In this document: in pieces, positions 7,780 through 15,618 of the stretch
Layout: every line of letters begins with the position of its first letter
How positions within the stretch are numbered: the first letter of the stretch is position 1
NCBI GenBank assembly: GCA_947166305.1
Contig: CAMVDV010000010.1
Span: forward strand, 1-64,000
DNA from: an uncultured Prevotellaceae bacterium
GTDB lineage: Bacteria; Bacteroidota; Bacteroidia; Bacteroidales; Bacteroidaceae
Direction of reading: 5' to 3'
Length of the DNA stretch: 64,000 bases
Translations under genes and position numbers: made by a program
Notes under the pieces: generated by a model
Databases searched by the model: none
What the model was told of the DNA's origin: nothing
What the model saw: only the letters and a program-made list of their open reading frames with translations

Positions 7780-8307
7780 TCAGAAGTTCACTTTATAGTA
7801 TTGTTTATTGTAGTGTTTGTCGAAGAAAGCGATGCCGATGTCGTAGAGGTCGAAGCTGACTCTGGCTGGGAGGTCTCTGAACCATTGTCGATGGCGGTGG
7901 AGGTTGTCGAGGATCAGGACGGAGTCTTCTCCGAGATGGCGTGTTGCTTCGTCGTCGGGTTCGCTGAGGATGCACATGCTCACGGTTCCTTCTGGCCATG
8001 GCAGGAGGAAGCGTGTCCGCCTGCAACCGTTCTGCATGTAGCGTTTTTCCCACACGGCCTGGGCCGGAAGCACGGCGACTTCTGGCTGAAGGTGGTTGGC
8101 GAGGCGCAGGAGGAGGTGGAGTCCCTGGCGTCGGCGCAGTCGCATGGCGAGGGGAAGGGCTTTGTCCAGCTCGGAATATGCGTAGTATGGACTGCGTTCG
8201 TAGATGACGTCCGTGATGAAACGGAAGGCGAAGGGGCTGTGTACGCCATAGCCTTTGCGATGCCGGAAACGTGCCAGCCAAACGAACGGATTTGATATTT
8301 TCTGCAT
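7780..8307 (-). CDS. Conserved Bacteroidales protein, possible SAM methyltransferase-like
   Basis: About 175 residues from the ATG at 8307 (an upstream ATG at 8352 would add 15). The N-terminal block RHRKGYGVHSPFAFRFI is a hallmark of a conserved Bacteroidales family usually annotated as class I SAM-dependent methyltransferase. The central part (EPDDEATRHLG, DSVLILDNLHRHRQWF) could be the late strands of a Rossmann fold, but the glycine-rich SAM loop is not evident, so this may be a shortened or non-catalytic member. Co-transcribed with the adenosyltransferase gene. Function unproven. Confidence 0.6.
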   Translation of the reverse strand: MQKISNPFVWLARFRHRKGYGVHSPFAFRFITDVIYERSPYYAYSELDKALPLAMRLRRRQGLHLLLRLANHLQPEVAVLPAQAVWEKRYMQNGCRRTRFLLPWPEGTVSMCILSEPDDEATRHLGEDSVLILDNLHRHRQWFRDLPARVSFDLYDIGIAFFDKHYNKQYYKVNF

Positions 8308-8428
8308 AACTTGAGTACAAAAATAAGGATATTTTCGATAAGATTCAAGCATTTGAGGGAAAATTCTTTCGATTTCTTTTGCTCATATCGTGTAATAAAC
8401 GTAAATTCGCTGCGAAAAAAGAAATGAT

Positions 8429-9511
8429 TTGACCTACAATCCTACCTTCTCACGGGCGAGCAGGCTGCTTTTTCTCATGCTAATGCTTGTCTGTCAGCTT
8501 CGGGCATCCACTTACGAGGCGGCGGATTTCTTCGTGGCTCCTCAGATGTGGGACAACTCTCTGCGCCTGCAGGCCTTGGTTGACCGCGTTCACGCCGAGG
8601 GTGGCGGCATCATTCGGCTCGGCGTGGGAGAGTACATCTTCCGCTCTACGGTGAAGTGGCGCTCGGGAGTCTGTCTGCAAGGCGTCTCGGTGCAGGGCAC
8701 AGTGCTGAAGATGGTGGGCACGACCAACTGGTCGCTCTTCATCGGGGAGAGCACGAAGCAGGGCAACTTCCCTGCCGTGGAGAGCGTACGCTTCGAGCAC
8801 TTCACCGTCGATGCCTACGAGATGAAGCCCACAACCTACGTCACCGACTGCAAAGCCTTCAACATCCGTCCGCTCACGGATGCTGTCTTCGACGACCTCG
8901 TACTGCGCGGTACGCCGGCCACGGCGCTGGGTGTCGATTTCCTGAACAGGGTATATATAAATAATGTACGCGTGATAGAGGGCGGACGCCTGTGGACTCC
9001 CGGCAAAGGGGGCGGCAGCGGCATAGGCATAGGGCTGAGGGGGTACGACGACGAGAACTTCATCATCACGAACTGCGTCTGCGTGGGCTGCGGCAACAAC
9101 GGCATCTTCGTGGAGGACCAGTCGCGATTCGGCAACGGCATCAACGGGCGGGAGCCGATGACGGAGGGCAAGGGGCAGATCATCCGAGGCAACATCGTCA
9201 GGAACGGCCGCAACCATGGCATCAGCATACAGGGCGCGCGCCACATCAGCATACTCGACAACCTCTCCTACGGCAATGCCGGTGCCGGATTCTACGGCAA
9301 CTATTACATGAGCGACGTGCTCATCAGCGGCAACCAACTGCTTGACAACCGATGGGGCATCTACATCCATCCGGCAAGCAACGTGAAGGGATTCGACGCC
9401 GAGGGCGAGTTCCGCGACGTCACCATACAGGGCAATGTGCTGCGACGCAACGGGGAGGACACGCACATCGAAGGCATGAAAGACCCTCCTCCGACTTCGC
9501 CTGCAAAATAA
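8429..9511 (+). CDS. Secreted right-handed beta-helix protein (pectate-lyase-like)
   Basis: 360 residues. A signal peptide (basic N terminus, LLFLMLMLVC core, cleavage near residue 26) precedes a pectate-lyase-3 start: DNSLRLQALVDRVHAEGGG, RLGVGEYIF, then many short coils rich in G, N, V and I, such as GNIVRNGRNHGISI and ILDNLSYGNAG. This is the carbohydrate-active beta-helix fold, so a periplasmic or surface role on acidic polysaccharide is likely, but catalytic residues cannot be placed. The open frame begins with TTG at 8429; starting at the internal ATG would remove the charged n-region, so the TTG is preferred. Confidence 0.82.
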   Translation: MTYNPTFSRASRLLFLMLMLVCQLRASTYEAADFFVAPQMWDNSLRLQALVDRVHAEGGGIIRLGVGEYIFRSTVKWRSGVCLQGVSVQGTVLKMVGTTNWSLFIGESTKQGNFPAVESVRFEHFTVDAYEMKPTTYVTDCKAFNIRPLTDAVFDDLVLRGTPATALGVDFLNRVYINNVRVIEGGRLWTPGKGGGSGIGIGLRGYDDENFIITNCVCVGCGNNGIFVEDQSRFGNGINGREPMTEGKGQIIRGNIVRNGRNHGISIQGARHISILDNLSYGNAGAGFYGNYYMSDVLISGNQLLDNRWGIYIHPASNVKGFDAEGEFRDVTIQGNVLRRNGEDTHIEGMKDPPPTSPAK

Positions 9512-9607
9512 CCCTGAAGGGTTCACTGCGGAAGCGCCAAGGGTTCAGCCATGAACCGCGAAGGGTTCCGGCAGAAGCCTGAAGGGTTCTGAAGACACCT
9601 CAAGGGA
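9512..9607. repeat. Array A: about 22-bp tandem repeats (GAAGGGTTC core)
   Basis: Five degenerate units with the shared core GAAGGGTTC or CAAGGGTTC at 9516, 9538, 9560, 9581 and 9601, i.e. spacings of 22, 22, 21 and 20. It begins directly after the beta-helix stop codon. Related in period, not in sequence, to the other 22-bp arrays. Confidence 0.75.
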
Positions 9608-9696
9608 CGGACTCCTCAAACGCCTGTAAATGAAAGAAGAAAGACGAAAAGAGAATGTAATAAACATAGTTAACTAACCAAAAAAACAAAACAATC

Positions 9697-10350
9697 ATGA
9701 AAAAGTTATTTGTAATGGCAGCCGTAGCTGCAATGTGTCTCACCTCGTGCAACAAGACTCAGACCGCCGAAGAGAGTCTGGATTTCGACAAAGCCACACC
9801 CGAAGCCGTGGTAAGCTCACTGACCGAGAAGGTACAGTCTGGCGACCAGACAGCCATCGCCGAGGCAGTTGAAGCCGTACAGGCAGAGATTCAGGAACTC
9901 GTCAACGAAGGCAATGTGGAGAAAGTGAGCGAGTATGCCGCCAAAATCCAGACCTTCGTCGAAGAGAACGCCGAGGCTCTGAAGGGCTTCAACATCGACG
10001 TTACTCCCCTGACAAACGTGCTCGAGCAAGTGAAGACTCTGCCCGGTGCAGCACAGGAAGCAGCCGAAGGCACCGTAGAAGCTGCCCAGGCCGAAGCTGA
10101 GGCCGCTGCCCAGGAAGCAGTAGAGGCTGGCAAGGCTGCCGTAGACGCCACGGTGGAAGACGCCAAGAACAAGGCTAACGAGGCAGTTCAGGACGCCAAG
10201 GACAAGGCCAACGCTGCAGTTCAGGACGCTAAGGACAAGGCAAACGCAGCCGTTCAGGACGCCAAGGACAAGGCCAACAAAGCCGTCGAGGACGCCAAGG
10301 CCAACACAAACAAGGCCATCCAGGACGCTGCTGACAAGATTAAGCTCTAA
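9697..10350 (+). CDS. Alanine-rich amphipathic-helix repeat lipoprotein
   Basis: 217 residues. Lipoprotein signal peptide with lipobox LTSC (lipidated Cys18). The mature protein is almost entirely helical: an acidic region to about residue 110, then Ala/Glu-rich segments and at least four 11-residue repeats of the type AVQDAKDKANA, encoded by 33-bp DNA repeats. Eleven-residue amphipathic repeats are typical of apolipoprotein- and LEA-like proteins and could lie on a membrane surface. Probably periplasmic or outer-membrane attached. Monocistronic, ending at a strong bidirectional terminator. No enzymatic role is seen. Confidence 0.85.
   Translation: MKKLFVMAAVAAMCLTSCNKTQTAEESLDFDKATPEAVVSSLTEKVQSGDQTAIAEAVEAVQAEIQELVNEGNVEKVSEYAAKIQTFVEENAEALKGFNIDVTPLTNVLEQVKTLPGAAQEAAEGTVEAAQAEAEAAAQEAVEAGKAAVDATVEDAKNKANEAVQDAKDKANAAVQDAKDKANAAVQDAKDKANKAVEDAKANTNKAIQDAADKIKL
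10159..10310 (+). repeat. 33-bp coding repeats of the lipoprotein gene
   Basis: At least four tandem 33-bp units built on GACGCCAAGGACAAGGCC, each coding for eleven residues. Silent differences between units show that they are not a fresh expansion. Confidence 0.85.
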
Positions 10351-10376
10351 GTTCTAAGCACAAACTAAAGACCAAG

Positions 10377-10443
10377 ACCCCCCACCCCCCTTTAGGGGGA
10401 GCTCTTCGCGGCAAGAACTCCCCCTAAAGGAGGCCGGGGGGTC
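10377..10443. terminator. Bidirectional terminator of the CCCCTTTAGGGG type
   Basis: Near-perfect 31-bp stem (10377-10406 with 10413-10443), starting GACCCCCC and ending GTCTTTT, loop CGCGGC. It lies between the convergent lipoprotein and flavin reductase genes. Shorter relatives (CCCCCTAAAGGGGG) occur at 23707 and 26139. Confidence 0.85.
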
Positions 10444-10450
10444 TTTTACT

Positions 10451-11017
10451 CTACTTCAGCTTTTTGCCATCAGAGAAGGCCTTGCCCTCTGCGGCTCCCA
10501 GTCGGATATAGTTGAAGTGAACAGGGTCGTAGGTGATGAGGTTCATTGCTTCGACGTCCGGCTTGCCGTCTTCGGCCAGGAACTTCTCGTCGCAAAGCAC
10601 ATCCACGATTTCCGCTATGAGATAATAGCCCGATGCGCTCTCGTTAATCTTCTGCTTCACGCGGCATTCGAGCGTCATCGGGAACTCCTTGAAGAGCGGC
10701 GCGTTCACGTCGGGCGCCTTTTCGATGGTCCATCCCGCCCGCATCATCTTGTCGGGAGTGTTCCTTCCGCTGACGATGCCGACGTAGTCTGCTGCCACAA
10801 GCGTGTCGGCCGTGGCAAAGGTCACTGTGAACTCTGGGTTGACGGCAAGGTTGTCGGTGGTCTGATGCGAACTGAGCGAGATGATGATTTCATGCATATC
10901 CCACTGACCACCCCATGCCGCGTTCATGGCATTGGGCTTTCCATCTTTGTCATAGGTGCCGATAATCAGTACGGGCTGTGGAAGAATCCACGGCTTAGAG
11001 CCAAAACTTTTCATCAT
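10451..11017 (-). CDS. Flavin reductase family protein (flavoredoxin-like)
   Basis: 188 residues. FMN-binding split-barrel protein of the flavin reductase/flavoredoxin group: starts PQPVLIIGTYDKDGKPNAMNAAWGG, then SSHQTTDNLAVNPEFTV, and DYVGIVSGRNTPDKMMRAGWT, all typical of the Bacteroidetes members. Members of the family bind FMN and pass electrons from NAD(P)H or ferredoxin-type donors to flavin acceptors; the physiological partner here is unknown. Cytoplasmic, no signal. Start taken as the first of two consecutive ATGs; the second is equally possible. Confidence 0.88.
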   Translation of the reverse strand: MMKSFGSKPWILPQPVLIIGTYDKDGKPNAMNAAWGGQWDMHEIIISLSSHQTTDNLAVNPEFTVTFATADTLVAADYVGIVSGRNTPDKMMRAGWTIEKAPDVNAPLFKEFPMTLECRVKQKINESASGYYLIAEIVDVLCDEKFLAEDGKPDVEAMNLITYDPVHFNYIRLGAAEGKAFSDGKKLK

Positions 11018-11079
11018 AGATCTGTTTTTAATTGGGTTAATATGTTTGTCGGTTGTCGTATTTTCCTGTAGCTGAGCCC

Positions 11080-11343
11080 CTACTTCTGTTCTTGGCTGGC
11101 GAAGCAGAGGCGCTCCAGTTGCTCCACAGCTTCTGCCATGTCTTCCCGAAACCGCTTGTGGTCTCTGAGGAAATCGTTCCTTCCGCCGGACATCGCAGCA
11201 TACAGTTCGGGACTCATGGCATCGGCATAAGAGGCGATGGCATACTCGATGTCATCCTTCTGCCAGTCGAGTGATGAATGAATATACACGTTCATCTTCT
11301 GGTGCAGGAAGCTGTATGCCGTCTCAATGCTGTCCTTTGTCAT
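11080..11343 (-). CDS. Small hypothetical protein
   Basis: 87 residues, helical and charged, without signal or membrane segment. Reads as a plausible cytoplasmic protein (acidic C-terminal helix EDMAEAVEQLERL). I do not recognise the family. It lies between the DUF4250 gene upstream (96 bp, filled with octamer repeats) and the flavin reductase downstream, all on the same strand. Codon use matches the surrounding chromosome, which supports a real gene. Confidence 0.6.
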   Translation of the reverse strand: MTKDSIETAYSFLHQKMNVYIHSSLDWQKDDIEYAIASYADAMSPELYAAMSGGRNDFLRDHKRFREDMAEAVEQLERLCFASQEQK

Positions 11344-11359
11344 AATGAAGTCATGAGGT

Positions 11360-11437
11360 TGAACTTTTAACCCTTTAACTTTTTCACCTTTTAACCCTTT
11401 AACTTTTTAACTTTTTCACCTTTTAATATTTTAACCT
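11360..11437. repeat. Octamer-type T-rich array
   Basis: Runs of TTTTAACC/TTTTTCACC units with an 8- to 9-bp period between the DUF4250 and 87-residue genes. Same type as 20257-20331, 43995-44037 and 58881-58968. Confidence 0.75.
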
Positions 11438-11439
11438 TC

Positions 11440-11640
11440 TCATTCGTCGTAGCCAATCGGCCTGAATTGTTTCTGCTTCTCGCTCCATACGAATCCCTCG
11501 GAGAGCAGGAGGTCCTTCAGCTCGTCGGGCTCTCTGTCGAATGCAAAGCAAAGCGATTCGAGGCTGTCGAACTCATCGTCTCTCAGCAACATGTTGACGC
11601 TCGAGACGAGTATGGCAGGGTCTTTAGGCAAGTTGTCCAT
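11440..11640 (-). CDS. DUF4250 domain protein
   Basis: 66 residues. The whole protein matches the DUF4250 pattern: LPKDPAILVSSVNMLLRD at the start, then SLESLCFAFD and a C-terminal GFVWSEKQKQF. Function is unknown; these are small cytoplasmic proteins found in Bacteroidetes and Firmicutes. A promoter box lies at 11697-11704. The downstream spacer of octamer repeats separates it from the 87-residue ORF, with which it may be co-transcribed. Confidence 0.85.
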   Translation of the reverse strand: MDNLPKDPAILVSSVNMLLRDDEFDSLESLCFAFDREPDELKDLLLSEGFVWSEKQKQFRPIGYDE

Positions 11641-11696
11641 TTCGTGTGTCCTTTATCTTTTTGGCTTTTTCACTATTCTCTATTCTTTCCTCGGTG

Positions 11697-11704
11697 CAAA
11701 ATTA
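11697..11704 (-). promoter_or_regulatory. -7 box for the DUF4250 gene
   Basis: Minus-strand TAATTTTG, 56 bp upstream of the start codon, matching TAnnTTTG. Confidence 0.5.
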
Positions 11705-11778
11705 CACAATTTTCGTCAGAAATCAGCAGAAATAACATACATTCACACGCAAAAAGGACGGAATTAGATTGTTTTTTG

Positions 11779-11786
11779 TATATTTG
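11779..11786 (+). promoter_or_regulatory. -7 box for the endonuclease/phosphatase-fold gene
   Basis: TATATTTG followed by CAAAG, about 128 bp before the chosen ATG at 11914. The leader in between carries a G+C palindrome and a 9-bp-period A/T repeat. Confidence 0.5.
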
Positions 11787-11846
11787 CAAAGTCGGAAGAA
11801 TAACTCCGTCACGAAAAGAGAACCTAAACAAAAGCTGAAACTATAA

Positions 11847-11872
11847 ATGTAGGGACGTGCCGTGGCGCGTTC
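11847..11872. repeat. REP-like G+C palindrome
   Basis: GTAGGGACGTGCCGTGGCGC, a copy of the palindrome that recurs at 12878-13040, 31966-31992 and, more loosely, 42850-42960. Read as protein it gives MPWRVR, an artefact at the front of the downstream open frame. Confidence 0.75.
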
Positions 11873-11913
11873 GATTTCACAATTTTTCATTTTTACAAAT
11901 TCACAAATTCACC

Positions 11914-12801
11914 ATGACAAGAAGAACATTTATCCTATTGCTTGCAATGCTTTTGCCTCTGACGGCATTTTCCGGGCAGAAAGAGAGAACGGCTAAACTC
12001 AGATGGGGAACTTTCAACATCCGTCTCCAAACGTCCATCGACGACGAACAGGGCTGGGGATGGGACGTCAGGAAAGGTCGTGTGGCCGACTACATCAAGC
12101 GGAACCACATCGACATCGTCGGCATGCAGGAGGTGCTCCACGCTCAACTTGAGGACCTCCTAATGCTTCTTCCCGAGTATGATTATGTGGGTGTGGGCCG
12201 AACGGACGGCAAGACAAAGGGTGAGTACACGCCTATCTTCTTCCTAAAGGACAAGTTCGAGGTCTTGGAGAAAGGCAATTTCTGGCTGAGCGAAACGCCT
12301 GAAGTGCCTGGTTCGAAGGGCTGGGATGCTGCCTTGGAACGTGTGGCGAGCTATGCCAAACTGCGTGACAAGCGTTCGGGGAAGGTCTTCATGGCCGTCA
12401 ACACACACTTCGACCACGTCGGCGTAACGGCTCGACGCGAGAGTGCAAAGCTTATCATGCGGAAGATTCACGACATCGTCGGCAACCAGCCTGCCGTCGT
12501 GACCGGCGACTTCAACGTGACGGAGGACGACGAAGCCTATAGGACGATGACGGAGGAAGAAATTGTAAATGGTAAATCGTCAAATAGTAAATTACTTGAT
12601 GCTTACCATCAGACTGCCAAAAACACAGGCGTCGGCTACACTTACCACAACTTCTGCCGCATCCCTGCAAACAAGGCGGAGAAGATTGACTTCATTTTCA
12701 TCACGCCCACCATCAAGGTGAAACGCACCCACATCGAGGAGCCTAAGCCCGACAAGATGCTTTCCGACCACAATCCTCACTGGGCAGACCTGAGGTTCTG
12801 A
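11914..12801 (+). CDS. Secreted endonuclease/exonuclease/phosphatase-fold hydrolase
   Basis: About 295 residues. Signal peptide (MTRRTFILLLAMLLPLTAFS), then the metal-dependent EEP fold: FNIRLQT near the start, GMQEV with the metal-binding Glu, VNTHFDHVG, TGDFNVTEDDEAY and the C-terminal SDHNPHWADL with the catalytic His. Bacteroidetes members act on phosphodiesters or phosphate esters outside the cytoplasm. The ATG at 11914 is preferred over 11857 because the earlier start lies in a repeat and would bury the signal peptide. A short in-frame insert EIVNGKSSNSK (12559-12594) is encoded by spacer-type repeat DNA. Confidence 0.9.
   Translation: MTRRTFILLLAMLLPLTAFSGQKERTAKLRWGTFNIRLQTSIDDEQGWGWDVRKGRVADYIKRNHIDIVGMQEVLHAQLEDLLMLLPEYDYVGVGRTDGKTKGEYTPIFFLKDKFEVLEKGNFWLSETPEVPGSKGWDAALERVASYAKLRDKRSGKVFMAVNTHFDHVGVTARRESAKLIMRKIHDIVGNQPAVVTGDFNVTEDDEAYRTMTEEEIVNGKSSNSKLLDAYHQTAKNTGVGYTYHNFCRIPANKAEKIDFIFITPTIKVKRTHIEEPKPDKMLSDHNPHWADLRF
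12559..12594 (+). repeat. Spacer-type A/T repeat inside the EEP gene
   Basis: A stretch of AATTGTAA/TCGTCAAA-like octamers inserted in frame between DFNVTEDDEAY and the DAYHQTAK block. It resembles spacer octamers such as those at 20108-20210 and is far more A+T-rich than the gene around it. Confidence 0.6.
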
Positions 12802-12877
12802 CGCGAGAAGACGGAAGAATAAAAAAAGGAGACAGGAGAAGATGAAAGCGATGATCTTCTCCTGTCTTCTTTTTGAT

Positions 12878-13040
12878 GGCGGACGCGCCAGGGATTGTTT
12901 GGACAGTCTTGACTGCTTGATTGCGGACGCGCCACGGCGCGTCCCTACATTTCTTAGCTCTTATTTCTTAACTCTTAACCGCTATCTGGCGGACGCGCCA
13001 CGGTGCGTCCCTACATTCTTAACTGTTATTTGGCGGACGG
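12878..13040. repeat. Cluster of REP-like G+C palindromes
   Basis: Three to four copies of GCGGACGCGCCACGG(C/T)GCG followed by TCCCTACAT, separated by short A/T segments, in the 248-bp spacer between the convergent EEP and metalloprotease genes. Each copy can fold on itself. No gene is seen here. Confidence 0.8.
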
Positions 13041-13049
13041 GTTCTCTTG

Positions 13050-15479
13050 TTATTTCCAGCTGAGCAGACGGCCAATCTGGTCGTAGAGACTTGCCCAGTG
13101 GGCGCGTGTCTCAGCGTCGGGTGCGCTCTGCGAGGCGGCTTTCGTCTTCTTCTCAAGCTGCTGGAGCGTGTAGAGCACGGCAGGACGAATCGTCTGGTTG
13201 CCGTTTCCGTAGGCACGGCTCAAGTGCAGGTACATCGTGTTCTGCAGGATGCGACGGTAAGGCGTCACCTTGGCGCGGCTGTCCAGTTCGGTGAAGATGA
13301 GCTTCGTGAGGTCGTCGAGATAGGTCTGCGGACGGTAGAGGTCGTTGAGCGCGCCGAGCCTGTCCATCAGGTTCGTCACGACGGTCTCGCCCACATAGTT
13401 GGTGAGGTTCTGCGGGTTCTCGTCGAGTCGGCGGGCATAGCTCAGGTCTCGAAGCCAAAGAGGTTCGTGGAGGACCTGTTCGTCGATGAAGGTGAGCGCT
13501 GCTTTCTGCTTGTCGAGCGGCTGGGGAACATAGATGTCCTCGAGCGAACCTTTAGGTTTGAAGGTGATTTGATAGCCGCCGATGTTGCGGACGACATGCC
13601 CCATGTAGCGCAGGAACTGCCGCCGAATCTGCCAATACATCGCGTCGATGTCGTTCCAGTAGAGGTCTTTGTCGTTGTCCAACGTCCATTCGGGCAGCTT
13701 GACGATTTCGCGTTTGAGGTTGAGGATGCCGTAATGACTTGCCTTGACCGGGTCGTCGCCGAGGTCTTCGGTTTGGCGTCGGGGGTCCATGTGTCCTTCA
13801 CTACTCTCGCCGTCGCCCCACCAGAGTCGCTTGTTCTGCTGTGCCTTGGCGGTCATCGGTTCGAGCAGTCGGTGGTCTTCGTCCTCGTCGCGGGCATCGA
13901 GCATTGGCGTGTAGCCCCATTGGATGGCCCATTTGTCGTAGTCGTTGATGCGGGGGAAGATGCCGACGTGGCTGATGCCGTCCTCCGGTTGTGCCACATA
14001 ATTGAAGCGGGCATAATCCATTATGGAGGGCGTGTGGCCGTGAGCTTCCACCCAAGCCTTGTCCCTCAGCGAATCGACAGGCACGGTGGAGCTGCTGCCG
14101 AAGTTGTGGCGGAGGCCCAGCGTGTGACCGACCTCATGGCTTGAGACAAAGCGGATGAGCTGGCCCATGAGCTCTTCGTCGTAGTTCATCTTCTGCGCCG
14201 CTTCGTCGATGCTGCTGCACTGCACCATGTACCAGTTGTGGACGAGGCTCATCACGTTGTGGTACCAGCAGATGTGGCTCTCGAGGATTTCGCCCGTACG
14301 GGGGTCGTGGACGTTCGGTCCGTAAGCGTTTTCGATGGGACTTGCCAGGTAGCGTATGCAGCTGAAGCGGGCATCTTCCATGCTCATCGTTGAGTCGTTT
14401 TCGGGCCATTCCTCTGCCCGGATGGCATTCTTGAAGCCTGCTTTCTCAAAAGCCTTCTGCCAATCGTTCACGCCCATAATGAGATACTTGCGCCATTGCT
14501 TGGGCGTGGCAGGGTCGATGTAATAGACGATGGGCTTGATGGGCTCTACGAGTTCGCCGCGACGCATCTTCTCGACGTCCTCCGGACGCGGTTCGAGTCG
14601 CCAGCGGGTCACGAACTGCTTGCCTTCGACACGCTGCTGGTCGTCGGTGTAGCTGGTGTAATAGTCGGTGAAGTAGCCGACGCGCGGGTCGTAGTAGCGG
14701 CGCATCATGGGTTTCTCGGGCAGGAGGACGAAGCTGATGTTAAGGCCGAAAGTGGCTTTGCCCGTGCGGCTGGTGGCTGCCATGCGGTTGGTGCCGCCGC
14801 CGTTGAACGTCTTCACCGTGCGCACTTCCGTGTTCAAGGGGAACGACTTGATGTCCTCGATGTAGCTCATCTCCGGGATGAGTCCCTGCAGGGAAAAGCC
14901 GTCCTTGACGCTTTTGGGCAGTCCGAGCGCCGGATTGTCCTGGTTGAAGAACTGGTTGACCTTTATCTTGTAGACCTTGTCCTTGTGGCTCTCCACCTTG
15001 AAGGCCCCGATGATGGGGTTCTCGTTGCTGATGGTGATGGCGCGGTTGATGTTCTCCGTCGTGTCGGCCACATTGATGAAGAGGCGCGAACGGAGCAGGA
15101 GCTGGTCGTCCGGCAAAGCCTGGAAATAGACGGTCTGCTGGTTGACTTGCTCGCCGCCGAACTTTCCGATGCCAGCCGGAGTGCTCGTGTAGCGCACGGT
15201 GGCAAGGAACTCACGACCGATGAGGCTGTCGGGAATCTCGAAGAACCAATCGGCCTTCACCTTGGTGACGCTGAAGAGTCCCTTGCGGTCGATGCTTGGC
15301 TTCTCCGTCTTGGTGCTGTCCTTTGCGGCTTCGCCCTTGTTCTTCTTGTTCTTTCGGCCAAAGAGACGCTTCTTCGCCTTCTGTTCCGTCTTGGGTTTTT
15401 CCTGTTTGTCCTTGGCCAGAGATGGTGTTCCGGCCATCATTGTGGCTGCCATGAGCAGCACGAGATACTTCATTTTCAT
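13050..15479 (-). CDS. Secreted zinc-dependent metalloprotease (DUF5117/DUF4953 type)
   Basis: 809 residues. Signal peptide (MKMKYLVLLMAATMMAGTPSLA), a basic linker (residues 25-65), an N-terminal beta-rich region with KADWFFEIPDSLIGREFL and RYTSTPAGIGKFGG typical of DUF5117/5118, then a metzincin-like catalytic part. The zinc motif HEVGHTLGLRH is near residue 447, with His and Glu in place; SIMDYARFNYV follows as the Met-turn-like segment. Predicted periplasmic or surface peptidase. Full length for the Bacteroidetes family. The opposite strand shows long open frames over this gene, which are shadows of its G+C-rich codons. Confidence 0.93.
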   Translation of the reverse strand: MKMKYLVLLMAATMMAGTPSLAKDKQEKPKTEQKAKKRLFGRKNKKNKGEAAKDSTKTEKPSIDRKGLFSVTKVKADWFFEIPDSLIGREFLATVRYTSTPAGIGKFGGEQVNQQTVYFQALPDDQLLLRSRLFINVADTTENINRAITISNENPIIGAFKVESHKDKVYKIKVNQFFNQDNPALGLPKSVKDGFSLQGLIPEMSYIEDIKSFPLNTEVRTVKTFNGGGTNRMAATSRTGKATFGLNISFVLLPEKPMMRRYYDPRVGYFTDYYTSYTDDQQRVEGKQFVTRWRLEPRPEDVEKMRRGELVEPIKPIVYYIDPATPKQWRKYLIMGVNDWQKAFEKAGFKNAIRAEEWPENDSTMSMEDARFSCIRYLASPIENAYGPNVHDPRTGEILESHICWYHNVMSLVHNWYMVQCSSIDEAAQKMNYDEELMGQLIRFVSSHEVGHTLGLRHNFGSSSTVPVDSLRDKAWVEAHGHTPSIMDYARFNYVAQPEDGISHVGIFPRINDYDKWAIQWGYTPMLDARDEDEDHRLLEPMTAKAQQNKRLWWGDGESSEGHMDPRRQTEDLGDDPVKASHYGILNLKREIVKLPEWTLDNDKDLYWNDIDAMYWQIRRQFLRYMGHVVRNIGGYQITFKPKGSLEDIYVPQPLDKQKAALTFIDEQVLHEPLWLRDLSYARRLDENPQNLTNYVGETVVTNLMDRLGALNDLYRPQTYLDDLTKLIFTELDSRAKVTPYRRILQNTMYLHLSRAYGNGNQTIRPAVLYTLQQLEKKTKAASQSAPDAETRAHWASLYDQIGRLLSWK

Positions 15480-15528
15480 GGTTCGTCTATATGTTTGGTT
15501 TGAAATTTCAACGGGTTTGGTTTGTCAA

Positions 15529-15616
15529 CTTAACGTGTGGAGATGGCAAACTTAACGTGCGGCGTTGTCCAACTTAACGTGCGGCGTTGTCCAACTTAAC
15601 GTGCGGCGTTTGCTGC
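15529..15616. repeat. Array C: exact 22-bp tandem repeats (CTTAACGTG core)
   Basis: Four units starting at 15529, 15551, 15573 and 15595, each 22 bp. Units 2 and 3 are identical; all begin CTTAACGTG. Sits between the metalloprotease start and the PorE-like gene end. Confidence 0.92.
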
Positions 15617-15618
15617 CG

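Noticed and set aside
8480..9526. 348-residue minus-strand frame opposite the beta-helix gene
   Set aside because: Histidine/valine-rich low-information sequence; the plus strand has a signal peptide and a known fold.
11857..11913. N-terminal extension of the EEP protein
   Set aside because: Encoded by a palindrome and an A/T repeat; the signal peptide begins at 11914.
12842..13063. 73-residue frame between EEP and metalloprotease
   Set aside because: Made of REP-like palindromes read as protein (DAPRRVPTF repeated).
13047..15503. Long plus-strand open frames (13047-14144, 14496-15503) opposite the metalloprotease
   Set aside because: Shadows of G+C-rich codons; valine/glutamate-rich sequence without family features, while the minus strand shows a clear metalloprotease.
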